Below are positions 8,141 to 15,702 of a stretch of 17,121 bases of DNA, piece by piece (within the stretch, counting starts at the first letter, position 1; every line of letters starts with the position of its first letter). Source of the stretch: Bacteroidota bacterium (GTDB lineage Bacteria > Bacteroidota > Bacteroidia > B-17B0 > B-17BO); contig CANHPI010000016.1 in NCBI GenBank assembly GCA_947462425.1, positions 1 to 17,121 on the forward strand, read 5' to 3'. The position numbers were made by a program, and so were the translations under genes. The notes under the pieces were generated by a model, which was given only the letters and a program-made list of their open reading frames with translations, was not told the DNA's origin and searched no databases.

Positions 8141-9109
8141 TTATTTTAAATTATGGAAATACCAAGAAACCGCTTCTTTTATTCCTTCTTCTATAGAAAA
8201 TCTAGGATTGTATCCTAATAAATTTTGGGCTTTAAGAATACTCGCTTGGGAATGAGGTATGTCTCCATCTCTATTTGGGCCATAAACAACTTCTACCGAT
8301 GCTACTTTAGGGTCAAACAACACTAAGTTATTTTTTATCAATTGGGCTAAATGTGTAAGTGTGGTTCGATCACCATATGCGGTGTTATAAACCGTGTTTA
8401 GAGCTTGTGGATTTTTGGTGAATATTGCCAATTCATTCATTTGAATGACATTGTCTATGTAAGTAAAGTCTCGAGAATTATTTCCATCGCCATTAATTAC
8501 AGGGCTAACATGGTTCATGAATTGCTTTACAAATAATGGAATTACTGCTGCATAAGCACCATTTGGATCTTGCTTTCTACCAAAAACATTAAAATATCTT
8601 AAACCTACGGTTGCTATGCCATAAGATTTACTAAAAATTTCAGCATATAATTCATTGACGTATTTAGTAATGGCATACGGTGAAAGTGGTTTGCCAATTA
8701 CCTCCTCAACTTTTGGCAAATTATTTGAATCACCATAAGTAGAGGAACTTGCGGCATATATAAATCGTTTTACATTTGCGTTTCTTGAAGCAACTAACAT
8801 ATTTAAAAAACCAGAAACGTTTACATCGTTAGTTGAAATTGGGTCTTTGAGTGAACGAGGAACAGAACCTAAAGCTGCTTGATGCAATACATAATCTACT
8901 CCTGTTACCGCATGTTCACAAGTTTCAAGATTTCTAATATCGCCTTCAATTAATGTGAAATTAGAATTATTAGCTATGGTTTTTAAATTTTGCAAATGAC
9001 CTGTGGCAAAATTATCCAAACAAACCACTTGATGCTCTTTACTAATAAAATGCTCACAAAGATTAGAACCGATAAATCCAGCTCCTCCAGTTATTAAAAT
9101 TTTACTCAT
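8141..9109 (-). CDS. tviC: UDP-GlcNAc(A) 4-epimerase, TviC/WbpP type
   Basis: Extended short-chain dehydrogenase/reductase that inverts C4 of UDP-GlcNAcA or UDP-GlcNAc, giving the galacto form. Counting from the ATG at 9109 (322 residues), the NAD motif TGGAGFIG is at 7-14, the catalytic Ser region AASSSTYGD at 119-127, and the Y145-x3-K149 pair in SPYAITKY. QAALGSVPRSLKDPI, KPLSPYAI, RYFNVFGRKQDPNGAYAAVIP and INGDGNNSRDFTYIDN match the TviC/WbpP group well. An in-frame ATG at 9169 would add 20 hydrophobic residues and overlap the upstream gene by 53 bases. I prefer 9109 because it places the Rossmann motif at the N-terminus and lies only 7 bases after the upstream stop. Next comes tviB, 12 bases downstream. 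Confidence 0.93.
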   Translation of the reverse strand: MSKILITGGAGFIGSNLCEHFISKEHQVVCLDNFATGHLQNLKTIANNSNFTLIEGDIRNLETCEHAVTGVDYVLHQAALGSVPRSLKDPISTNDVNVSGFLNMLVASRNANVKRFIYAASSSTYGDSNNLPKVEEVIGKPLSPYAITKYVNELYAEIFSKSYGIATVGLRYFNVFGRKQDPNGAYAAVIPLFVKQFMNHVSPVINGDGNNSRDFTYIDNVIQMNELAIFTKNPQALNTVYNTAYGDRTTLTHLAQLIKNNLVLFDPKVASVEVVYGPNRDGDIPHSQASILKAQNLLGYNPRFSIEEGIKEAVSWYFHNLK

Positions 9110-9116
9110 TTCATAG

Positions 9117-9758
9117 TTAATTGAAATAATAAATATCAGGAATCCAGCTAGGATAAATAAATTTACCATTTCTATTATTAAGATACCTAATAAACTTTGA
9201 TTTTACAGGTACAGGATTTCCATATGATATAAATTCTTGTAAAGTAATAAGCTTATTATAGGTTGAGTTTGTTCTCATCATATACCAATTCCCTTTGTAA
9301 TTAAATTCAAATACGTTGTGCGATTGCAAATCTTTACTAAATAAATCAAAGAAACAAGTATTAGGCGAGTTGTTTGAGAAATAAATAAAAACAGGCCTAA
9401 TAGGTATTTTATTAAAAACAAATATTTTTTGTAACACCAAAGACCTATCATAACATAGACCATATTTGCATCTAAGGATATGCCCTAAATTTAACGGTGT
9501 TACAGTATTTTGTTTATGCTTTATAGAATTAAAAACTAATTTAGAAATCCTAAAAAAATCGTTTTCATTTCTTATACTGATGTCGCTAAAGTTTTTTATT
9601 AATAGCTCGATTTCTTTTTTATTGGGCTCCACTTCTTTCCTATTCCATTCGATAATTGAAAAAAATAGGATAAACAAAAAAATAAGTGTCGCTGAAACCA
9701 TTTTTAAGATATTCAATCTGATGCCTTTTTTAAAAAAAGTAGACGTAAAATTTAACAT
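9117..9758 (-). CDS. Small membrane-anchored transglutaminase-like protein, function unknown
   Basis: A 213-residue protein without a standard name. Residues 20-38 (MVSATLIFLFILFFSIIEW) form a signal anchor, so the rest is probably periplasmic. The C-terminal part has the order of a transglutaminase-like fold: C102 in KYGLCYDRSLVLQK, then a strand region IPIRPVFIYFS, then H147 in QSHNVFEFNYKGNWY. In related proteins I expect Asp four residues after that Trp (W-x3-D-S-N); here W158 is followed by R162-T-N164, so the third triad residue appears lost. It lies between capD (61 bases) and tviC (7 bases), on the same strand. It might bind or process a peptide or glycan at the cell surface, but this is a guess. 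The fold assignment is from motif reading only and is moderately sure. Confidence 0.6.
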   Translation of the reverse strand: MLNFTSTFFKKGIRLNILKMVSATLIFLFILFFSIIEWNRKEVEPNKKEIELLIKNFSDISIRNENDFFRISKLVFNSIKHKQNTVTPLNLGHILRCKYGLCYDRSLVLQKIFVFNKIPIRPVFIYFSNNSPNTCFFDLFSKDLQSHNVFEFNYKGNWYMMRTNSTYNKLITLQEFISYGNPVPVKSKFIRYLNNRNGKFIYPSWIPDIYYFN

Positions 9759-9819
9759 AATTAAAACTCGATTAACGGTAAACGTTGATTATTAAATAAC
9801 TTTATTTTGTTGCATTAAA

Positions 9820-11739
9820 CTAACCCATTCCTATTACTTTCCCCGCCTTATCAAGCTTTTCAAAAACACTATTATTGCTCAAAAATTCAGGTACTATTTC
9901 TTTCATTTTAGCAACTAAGTACATGTCACTCTCTTCAGAACTTACAATAGAAAGCAAATCATTAAAATGATTGGTCACTTCTAAAAACTCAACATCACGC
10001 ACTTTAGCAACCATTATTTTATCGTGGTACGTATTACCGGTATTTTCGGAATCGTTTAATAGCTCTTCATATAATTTTTCGCCAGGGCGTAGGCCACTAT
10101 ACACAATGTCTATATCAATATTGGGTATTAGACCATACAAACGAATCATTTTTTTAGCGAGGTCGGCAATAGCAACTGGCTGCCCCATATCAAATACAAA
10201 TATTTCACCCCCATTACCCATACTGCCTGCCTCTAATACAAGCTGGGAAGCCTCTGGTATAGTCATAAAATACCGTGTAATATTTGGATGCGTAACTGTT
10301 ATAGGGCCACCCTTTTCTATTTGATGTTTAAATGTGTTGATAACAGATCCATTAGAACCTAATACATTACCAAAGCGAGTAGTAATAAATTTAGTTTGGT
10401 TTTTATCCTTACTTAAACCTTGTACATAAATTTCTGCAAGGCGCTTACTAGCACCCATTACATTGGTTGGATTAACCGCCTTATCGGTACTTACCATAAC
10501 AAAACGCTCTACCCTATGCTCCACAGATAAATCTGCAATAAGTTTGGTGCCTATTGCATTGTTAAGAACTGCCTCTGTTGGGCAAAGTTCCATCATAGGT
10601 ACATGCTTGTATGCTGCAGCATGGTAAACATAATGCGGCTTAAACCCAGTAAAGAGCTGGCGCATGCGTGTTTCATTGTTAATGCTTGCCAGATAAGAAA
10701 CACAATTTACATGCTTGTTTATTTCTTGCAGCTCTAATTCTAAACTATGCAACGGCGTTTCGGCCTGATCACAAAGCACAATGAGCTCGGGGCTATAGTG
10801 CAAAAGTTGCCTAACAATTTCGGAACCAATAGATCCTGCAGCCCCCGTTACAAGTATACGCTTGCCCTTAATTTGAGCGCGTATCTGATTGTTGTTGATA
10901 TGGATAGGGTCGCGCTCTAATAACTCTTCAATATTAATTGTACGTAGTTGTCTGCTAGAAAAGCTACCCTCTGTCCAATTGTTGTAAGACGGTACAACTA
11001 GTACTTTAATATCATGATTTAAACAAAAGTCTACCAATTCATTTTTTCGCTTTGTTATAATGGTAAAAGAAGCAATGATAAGTTCATCAATAGGCTGCTC
11101 AGTAGTTAAAGCAAGTAATTCATTAAAGCCAATAATACGAACCCCATCTAAAGCTTTGTTAGTTTTTTTACGATCATCATCTACAAATGCTAATATGCGA
11201 ATATGATTTTGCGCATCATTTTCTAAAACTCTTTTTGTGGCAACACCAGCTTCCCCTGCACCAAAAATAACCACTGTTTTACGTTTCATTTTATAAGAGC
11301 GCAAATAAGAAATGCCCACTTTAATACAAACCCGGTATACTAATAATGCCAGAAAACTAAAAGTAGCATAAACAATAATTACCACATTGTTAAGTACTAA
11401 ATTATCTTGTAAAGGACTACTAATTATTGAAATTAAATAAAGAACTACACTTGAAACTAATACAGATACTGCAATTCTTATGGCGTCTTGCATCCCAGTA
11501 TAACGTACAATGCCAGCATACGTTTTAATGGTTGTAAATACAAACGCATTTACAATAAGCATAACCACTAATGTAATAATTAAATTTCCCCAATTAACCC
11601 CTACAAAAGTTAGGTTTTGTTTAACCACAAAAGCAAGAAGCAGTGCGGCAGTTGTAACCCCAAGGTCTAAAACAAATATAATCCATCGAGAAACAATATT
11701 TATGTGGCTAAATTTATTGATGTTGTTAAGCGTTTTCAT
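9820..11739 (-). CDS. capD: FlaA1/CapD-type nucleotide-sugar 4,6-dehydratase/epimerase, membrane-bound
   Basis: A 639-residue protein of the CapD/WbpM/PglF group. Four hydrophobic segments lie near residues 18-40, 51-72, 86-107 and 116-138. A first nucleotide-binding domain follows (VVIFGAGEAGVATKR, 156-170), then the catalytic SDR domain with TGAAGSIGSE at 298-307, HAAAYKHVPMME at 373-384, STDKAVNPTNVMGASKR at 417-433, RFGNVLGSNGSV at 455-466 and GLRPGEKLYEEL at 549-560. The family dehydrates UDP-GlcNAc to the 4-keto-6-deoxy sugar, often the first step to QuiNAc, FucNAc or bacillosamine; some members are 5-epimerising. No partner aminotransferase or reductase is in the window. It is 29 bases downstream of wzz, so it belongs to the same operon. 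Which exact product it makes cannot be told. Confidence 0.93.
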   Translation of the reverse strand: MKTLNNINKFSHINIVSRWIIFVLDLGVTTAALLLAFVVKQNLTFVGVNWGNLIITLVVMLIVNAFVFTTIKTYAGIVRYTGMQDAIRIAVSVLVSSVVLYLISIISSPLQDNLVLNNVVIIVYATFSFLALLVYRVCIKVGISYLRSYKMKRKTVVIFGAGEAGVATKRVLENDAQNHIRILAFVDDDRKKTNKALDGVRIIGFNELLALTTEQPIDELIIASFTIITKRKNELVDFCLNHDIKVLVVPSYNNWTEGSFSSRQLRTINIEELLERDPIHINNNQIRAQIKGKRILVTGAAGSIGSEIVRQLLHYSPELIVLCDQAETPLHSLELELQEINKHVNCVSYLASINNETRMRQLFTGFKPHYVYHAAAYKHVPMMELCPTEAVLNNAIGTKLIADLSVEHRVERFVMVSTDKAVNPTNVMGASKRLAEIYVQGLSKDKNQTKFITTRFGNVLGSNGSVINTFKHQIEKGGPITVTHPNITRYFMTIPEASQLVLEAGSMGNGGEIFVFDMGQPVAIADLAKKMIRLYGLIPNIDIDIVYSGLRPGEKLYEELLNDSENTGNTYHDKIMVAKVRDVEFLEVTNHFNDLLSIVSSEESDMYLVAKMKEIVPEFLSNNSVFEKLDKAGKVIGMG

Positions 11740-11768
11740 AATACTTGAGCTATTAAATTAAAAAGGGA

Positions 11769-12836
11769 TTACTCAGCTAAAATGTCTGCAAATAATTTTT
11801 TAAATATAAGTACTAGTGTAGTTAAAAAGTCAGCTAAAAATCCGCCTACTATAAGTGCTGTTAATTTACCAATTCTTTCTTTTTTTAGTGGCAAAATGGG
11901 TTTATCAATTATCTGAATAAGAGGTGTTTCTTTACGTAGGGTAACCTTTGCCATTTCTAAATTAGTTACCAGCTGTGTTAATATGGCACTATTGGCTTGC
12001 ACATCTACTTGTCTGCGTGTACCTGGTGTTTTACGCACCATCATGGCAGGGTTTAAATTAAAGGTATTATCTGTAGCAGAAGCCACACCTGTAATAGCAC
12101 CATTTAGCTCGGCTCTAACACTGTCTGTTTGGTGTTGCAAAATTTCTAAATTTTGCCTGGCCTTTTTGCTTTTAATTTCTACGTAGTATTCAGAAACCTC
12201 TTTTGCAATGCTTTCAGTAAATACTTTACTAAAAAGTTCATTAGTAGTTTTAACTTCAATATTAATAATTGATATTTTTTTATCTTTTTGTGTAACACCA
12301 AGTAATCCATCAGGACCTGCAATACGCTCATATAAATTACCCAAAATACTATCTTGCTGTAATGTAAACTTAGACCTATCCGCATCTGGGGCAAATACAA
12401 TATTTTTAAATAATGGATTTTTATGCCAGTTTTTATTGAGTTTATTAAATTCAATAAAGTATTGGGCTAAACTTTGGATTTTTTTATTAATAGTTATAGG
12501 GTTAAGCAAAGCCCTTTCTACTATTTTACGGCTTTTCATTAATTCCATTAAATTAGCCCCACTAAAAGCAGTACCACCGCTGGTACCTAAGTCCACCCCC
12601 AAATTACTTGCTAAACCTAAAGCGCCGGATAATCCACCCCCGGCCATTTTTTCTTCATCCAAGGCAAAAGTTAAACTAGCGGTGTAGCTTGGTTTTTGTA
12701 AAAATGCATACCCAATGCCAATGGCACCACCAATAATACCGGCAGCCAATAAAACAATCCATTTAGACAATAAAAAACGGTACCACGCTCTTATTTTAAT
12801 AAAGAGTTCTTTTAAAGAAATTTCATCTTCAGGCAT
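11769..12836 (-). CDS. wzz: Wzz-type chain-length determinant / polysaccharide co-polymerase
   Basis: A 355-residue inner-membrane protein. A first membrane helix lies at about 24-46 after a short cytoplasmic start containing the Wzz-like ISLKELFIKIRAWYRFLLSKW. A large periplasmic domain with coiled-coil-like stretches (about 195-300) follows. A proline-rich motif DKPILPLKKERIGK (311-324) leads into a second helix at about 326-346. This is the layout of polysaccharide co-polymerases, which set polymer length. The C-terminus ends at residue 355 without a Walker-type tyrosine-kinase domain, so any BY-kinase would be a separate protein not seen here. It lies 13 bases downstream of wza and 29 bases upstream of capD. 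Confidence 0.9.
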   Translation of the reverse strand: MPEDEISLKELFIKIRAWYRFLLSKWIVLLAAGIIGGAIGIGYAFLQKPSYTASLTFALDEEKMAGGGLSGALGLASNLGVDLGTSGGTAFSGANLMELMKSRKIVERALLNPITINKKIQSLAQYFIEFNKLNKNWHKNPLFKNIVFAPDADRSKFTLQQDSILGNLYERIAGPDGLLGVTQKDKKISIINIEVKTTNELFSKVFTESIAKEVSEYYVEIKSKKARQNLEILQHQTDSVRAELNGAITGVASATDNTFNLNPAMMVRKTPGTRRQVDVQANSAILTQLVTNLEMAKVTLRKETPLIQIIDKPILPLKKERIGKLTALIVGGFLADFLTTLVLIFKKLFADILAE

Positions 12837-12849
12837 AATATTTTTTTGT

Positions 12850-15312
12850 TTATAATTTTAAAATGGAAATAACTAATCCAACCATACTAGCAATAATGCT
12901 ACTTATTCCAATTATATCAGTAGTAGAAGCGTTTGATTTCTTTCGCTCCAATTTTATTGGCACCACAATTTCTGATCCAGGCATTACCCTTGGTCTAATG
13001 TTAAAAAATAAGAACCGGTGTGTTTTACTTGCTTTCCCATTAGCATACACAACATAGGCCTTGCGTTTTACTGCATCGATACCGTAACCACCAGCAGCGG
13101 TAATATAATTGTTAAACGAGTTATTTGTGTTGTAAGGGATTTGAGTAGTAAGTAAAACAGCGCCAGATACCTTAATTTGTCCATCTTGTTTTGGTATATA
13201 AATTTCATCCCCCACTTTTAATACTAAATCCTCGGTAGAGCCGGGGTTACTCATAATTTCTTCCAAATTTAAAGGAACCTTAATAGACGATTCAACTTTT
13301 TGTACTGCTAATTCTTGCAAGCCCTTAGGGTCATTGAGTACTTTTTGAGAACTTTCTAGCGTTTCCAAATCCCTACTCTTTTCTTCGGCGGATTTAATGT
13401 GCAACAAATAAGCACCCTCAATAAATGCATCTGGCAAATAACCACCCGCACGTTTTAATAGAGAGCTTACCCTTTCATTTCTGGCACTAAGTACATAAGG
13501 GCCCGGGTACTGCACCTGACCAGAAATCCTTACAGACTCTGGCAGGGTATATCCTGCTTTTCGCTTAATAGTAACCACATCAAAAGGCAGTAGCTTAATG
13601 CTAGCAGATGCTTTGCTAATATCGCCATCAACCTCGGTTCTAATAATTTCTGATGCTCTAAAATCTTTTTGCTCAATACTATCACGCTTAATTAAACGCG
13701 CAATTTCTATGCTTTTAAAAGCAGCATCTTTAAAACCACCTGCTTGCAAAATCAGATCTTTAAGTGTAAGACCTTCTACATAATTAAAATTTCCAGGCTT
13801 TCTAATTTCACCTTGTATATAAATGGTAAAATTTTCTCTTAGGTCTTGCTTTGAGGTAATTATTACTTCATCCTCTCTTTGTAAAACAAAGTTGCTTGCA
13901 GCGTCATTGTTAAGTGCTTTAACAACATCAAAACTTAAAACAGTGCGGGTAAGATCTTCTTCTAAACGAATAATTTGTGCACGTCCAGTATAAGCATCTT
14001 CTTTTAATCCATCTGCCTTACGTATAAGGTCGGCAACTTTTAAATTAGGCGTAAGTTCAAAAATATCGGGTCTATAAACGGCACCTGCTATTTTTATTCG
14101 GTTAGTAAACCGGTTTAAAATTTCGCTTATAACAAAAACGTCACCCACTTGAGGCAGGTAACTATTGTACTGTAATTGAGGCAAGTCTTTTAATTGTCTT
14201 TCTTTATTTGTTTGCGCATATACTTTAACACTAGCCTTGTATGCATTGTCTGTAAAGCCTGATGCAAAAGCTAAAATAGTAGCAAAGTTTTCGTTGGGTA
14301 GCACTTCAAAAATACCAGGGCGTTTTACCTGTCCTTCTATGGATACCCTTGTTTTATAAGTTGGAATTCTGATAACATCGTTGTCTTGTAAGCCTATATT
14401 ATCAGATTGATCACCGCTTAAAAGCAAACGATACAAATCTATTTTTTTATACAGTTTGTTATCCCGTAGTAATTCGATTTCTCTAAAACTTCCAAATGCA
14501 CTAGGGCCTCCACTCACATAAAGTGCGTTAAATACTGTTGATAAACTAGACAACCTGTAAGTAGCTGGGCGGCTTGCACCAATAATGGTAACTTTAATAG
14601 TGCGTATTTTGCTAAGGGTAACATTAATTTTACTACCTCCACTTTTTAAGTAGGTAAACACCTTTGCACCCATGGTGCTTTTAATTTTTTGTGTAGCTGC
14701 TTCTATGGTTAATCCAGCAACTCTAATAAGCCCAACATTGGGTATGCTAATATTACCTTCTGGACTAACGGGTAGCTCCCCATTGTATTCCTGCACCCCG
14801 TAAACACTCACTGCAATTTGGTCGTTAGGGCCTAGAACATAATTTAGCGGTGTGGCTAGTGACATGTTGGGTTCAAAACTTGGCGCTACACTCGTATACA
14901 ATTCAGAACCAAAAATAAGTGGGTTAATTAGGGTACCATTACTGGCTGTAGGATTATTGTATGTTTCTGCATCTGCTTTATCGTTGGCGTTAGGTTCCCG
15001 TGCGCTTACTGCACTGGTTTTATTAGTACCAGCCGCATTGTTGATGCCGCCATTTTTTACCCTGTCTTTAAGTTTAGCAAATTCAGCAGCACGCATACCC
15101 TTTGCAAGAGCCATGGTCTCGGTCTGGTCTATAGTCATACCTTGAGCACTTAATTGCGATTTTAATTTTGCAATTTCTGCATCAGAAACTTGATCTACCC
15201 TAATATTGGCGAGGTTATTACCTTTTAATAAATCTTGCGCTATAGCGTTTGTAGCTATCAATAAAATTGTTAGCGCGATAAAAACAATTTTTTTAAACTG
15301 TTGTTGTTGCAT
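12850..15312 (-). CDS. wza: Wza-like outer-membrane polysaccharide export protein with multiple SLBB domains
   Basis: An 820-residue exporter, about twice as long as E. coli Wza. A signal peptide (1-26, cleavage after AIA) is of the non-lipoprotein type: there is no lipobox Cys. A charged, Ala/Asn-rich linker (about 85-125) is followed by the polysaccharide export domain (YVLGPNDQIAVSVYG, 158-172, to about 235). At least six SLBB-like beta-grasp units follow, at roughly 240-316, 323-395, 406-486, 495-582, 594-706 and 713-784, each opening with a V/I-x-G-x-V-x-x-P-like strand and ending in a DEV/DVI strand. A hydrophobic C-terminal helix lies at 797-819. It should form the periplasm-spanning export channel with Wzz. 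It is the first gene after the promoter at 15576-15605, with wzz 13 bases downstream. Confidence 0.94.
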   Translation of the reverse strand: MQQQQFKKIVFIALTILLIATNAIAQDLLKGNNLANIRVDQVSDAEIAKLKSQLSAQGMTIDQTETMALAKGMRAAEFAKLKDRVKNGGINNAAGTNKTSAVSAREPNANDKADAETYNNPTASNGTLINPLIFGSELYTSVAPSFEPNMSLATPLNYVLGPNDQIAVSVYGVQEYNGELPVSPEGNISIPNVGLIRVAGLTIEAATQKIKSTMGAKVFTYLKSGGSKINVTLSKIRTIKVTIIGASRPATYRLSSLSTVFNALYVSGGPSAFGSFREIELLRDNKLYKKIDLYRLLLSGDQSDNIGLQDNDVIRIPTYKTRVSIEGQVKRPGIFEVLPNENFATILAFASGFTDNAYKASVKVYAQTNKERQLKDLPQLQYNSYLPQVGDVFVISEILNRFTNRIKIAGAVYRPDIFELTPNLKVADLIRKADGLKEDAYTGRAQIIRLEEDLTRTVLSFDVVKALNNDAASNFVLQREDEVIITSKQDLRENFTIYIQGEIRKPGNFNYVEGLTLKDLILQAGGFKDAAFKSIEIARLIKRDSIEQKDFRASEIIRTEVDGDISKASASIKLLPFDVVTIKRKAGYTLPESVRISGQVQYPGPYVLSARNERVSSLLKRAGGYLPDAFIEGAYLLHIKSAEEKSRDLETLESSQKVLNDPKGLQELAVQKVESSIKVPLNLEEIMSNPGSTEDLVLKVGDEIYIPKQDGQIKVSGAVLLTTQIPYNTNNSFNNYITAAGGYGIDAVKRKAYVVYANGKASKTHRFLFFNIRPRVMPGSEIVVPIKLERKKSNASTTDIIGISSIIASMVGLVISILKL

Positions 15313-15370
15313 GTAGTACTGGAATTTAAAAATGTAGAGGGGTATTTTAATAATTTAGTTGGTTGTTAAT

Positions 15371-15447
15371 TTTTTAAAAGGGCAGGGCTCCGCCATCCTC
15401 AGTCACAGATAGCAGATACCAATTTTTGGCCGTCCGCTGCCTTAAAA
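15371..15447 (-). promoter_or_regulatory. Candidate structured RNA element in the wza leader
   Basis: A GC-rich island in AT-rich surroundings. In the transcript, GGCAG (15441-15437) can pair with CTGCC (15385-15381). The helix can extend through flanking TTTTAA / TTAAAA after a 3-base bulge. A second short hairpin, CCAA-AAA-TTGG, lies inside. The right arm is followed by TTTT, so an attenuator-like or antitermination role is possible. GGCGGAGCCCTG inside it loosely recalls the enterobacterial ops element GGCGGTAGCGTG, probably by chance. Confidence 0.4.
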
Positions 15448-15539
15448 TAAAATACCCATCCTTTATAGCAAAATTTACTAGGTGGATAGGTTTATTTTTA
15501 CACTCGTAACTAATTGATTTACAATAAGTAAATAGGCAT

Positions 15540-15547
15540 GGGGGGGG
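15540..15547. repeat. Homopolymer G8 tract
   Basis: Eight consecutive G on the plus strand (C8 in the wza leader transcript), about 23 to 30 bases downstream of the predicted transcription start. Such a G run is rare in DNA this AT-rich and is a typical site of slipped-strand length change. Confidence 0.9.
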
Positions 15548-15575
15548 TGAATATGCACTATTTAACTGACTGTTA

Positions 15576-15605
15576 CAAATATAGGCCTAAATCCGTGAAA
15601 ATCAA
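15576..15605 (-). promoter_or_regulatory. Bacteroidota-type promoter for wza
   Basis: On the minus strand, TTG (15605-15603) is followed after exactly 19 bases by TATATTTG (15583-15576). This fits the Bacteroidota primary sigma consensus TTTG or TTG, 19 to 21 bases, TAnnTTTG. It is the best promoter seen in the window and should drive wza-wzz-capD and perhaps the whole cluster. Confidence 0.75.
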
Positions 15606-15622
15606 TCAGAAACCGGTGAAAA
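15593..15622. repeat. Short direct repeat straddling the wza promoter -33 region
   Basis: CCGTGAAAA at 15593-15601 and CGGTGAAAA at 15614-15622 lie 21 bases apart, two helical turns, on either side of the TTG at 15603-15605. They could be a pair of operator half-sites. They could also be degenerate units of the short ATCCGTG-type repeats common between genes in this phylum. Confidence 0.4.
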
Positions 15623-15702
15623 AATGAATTATATTTTTATCTTATTTGTTGTTTAAAAATTTTGCTCAAAACCTTTAACAAGCGGAGATTTTGGTTGATA
15701 AA

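Larger units (their letters stand above)
15313..15570 (-). promoter_or_regulatory. Long 5' leader of wza
   Basis: If transcription starts a few bases after the -7 element at 15576-15583, the leader before the wza ATG is about 258 bases, long for this phylum. It contains a G8 tract (C8 in the transcript) near its start, an AT-rich stretch, and a GC-rich foldable island at 15371-15447. A 13-codon open stretch (15355-15396, minus strand, MAEPCPFKKLTTN) begins within the island; it has no convincing ribosome binding site and may be chance. No known riboswitch was recognised. Confidence 0.5.

Noticed and set aside
9466..9795. Plus-strand open frames opposite the minus-strand genes, such as 9466-9795 and 12208-12687
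   Set aside because: They are antisense to clearly homologous or motif-bearing genes and show no protein-family features.
15553..15627. 24-codon plus-strand open frame across the wza promoter
   Set aside because: It is short, has no recognisable motif or ribosome binding site, and overlaps the promoter and repeat elements; chance is the simpler explanation.
15640..15702. Terminator after the right-hand dehydrogenase gene
   Set aside because: GCTTG...TGAGC followed by A and T runs gives only five pairs, two of them G-U; too weak to call.
15313..15702. CRISPR, tRNA or known riboswitch in the largest gap
   Set aside because: No spaced repeat array, no cloverleaf and no recognised aptamer core.
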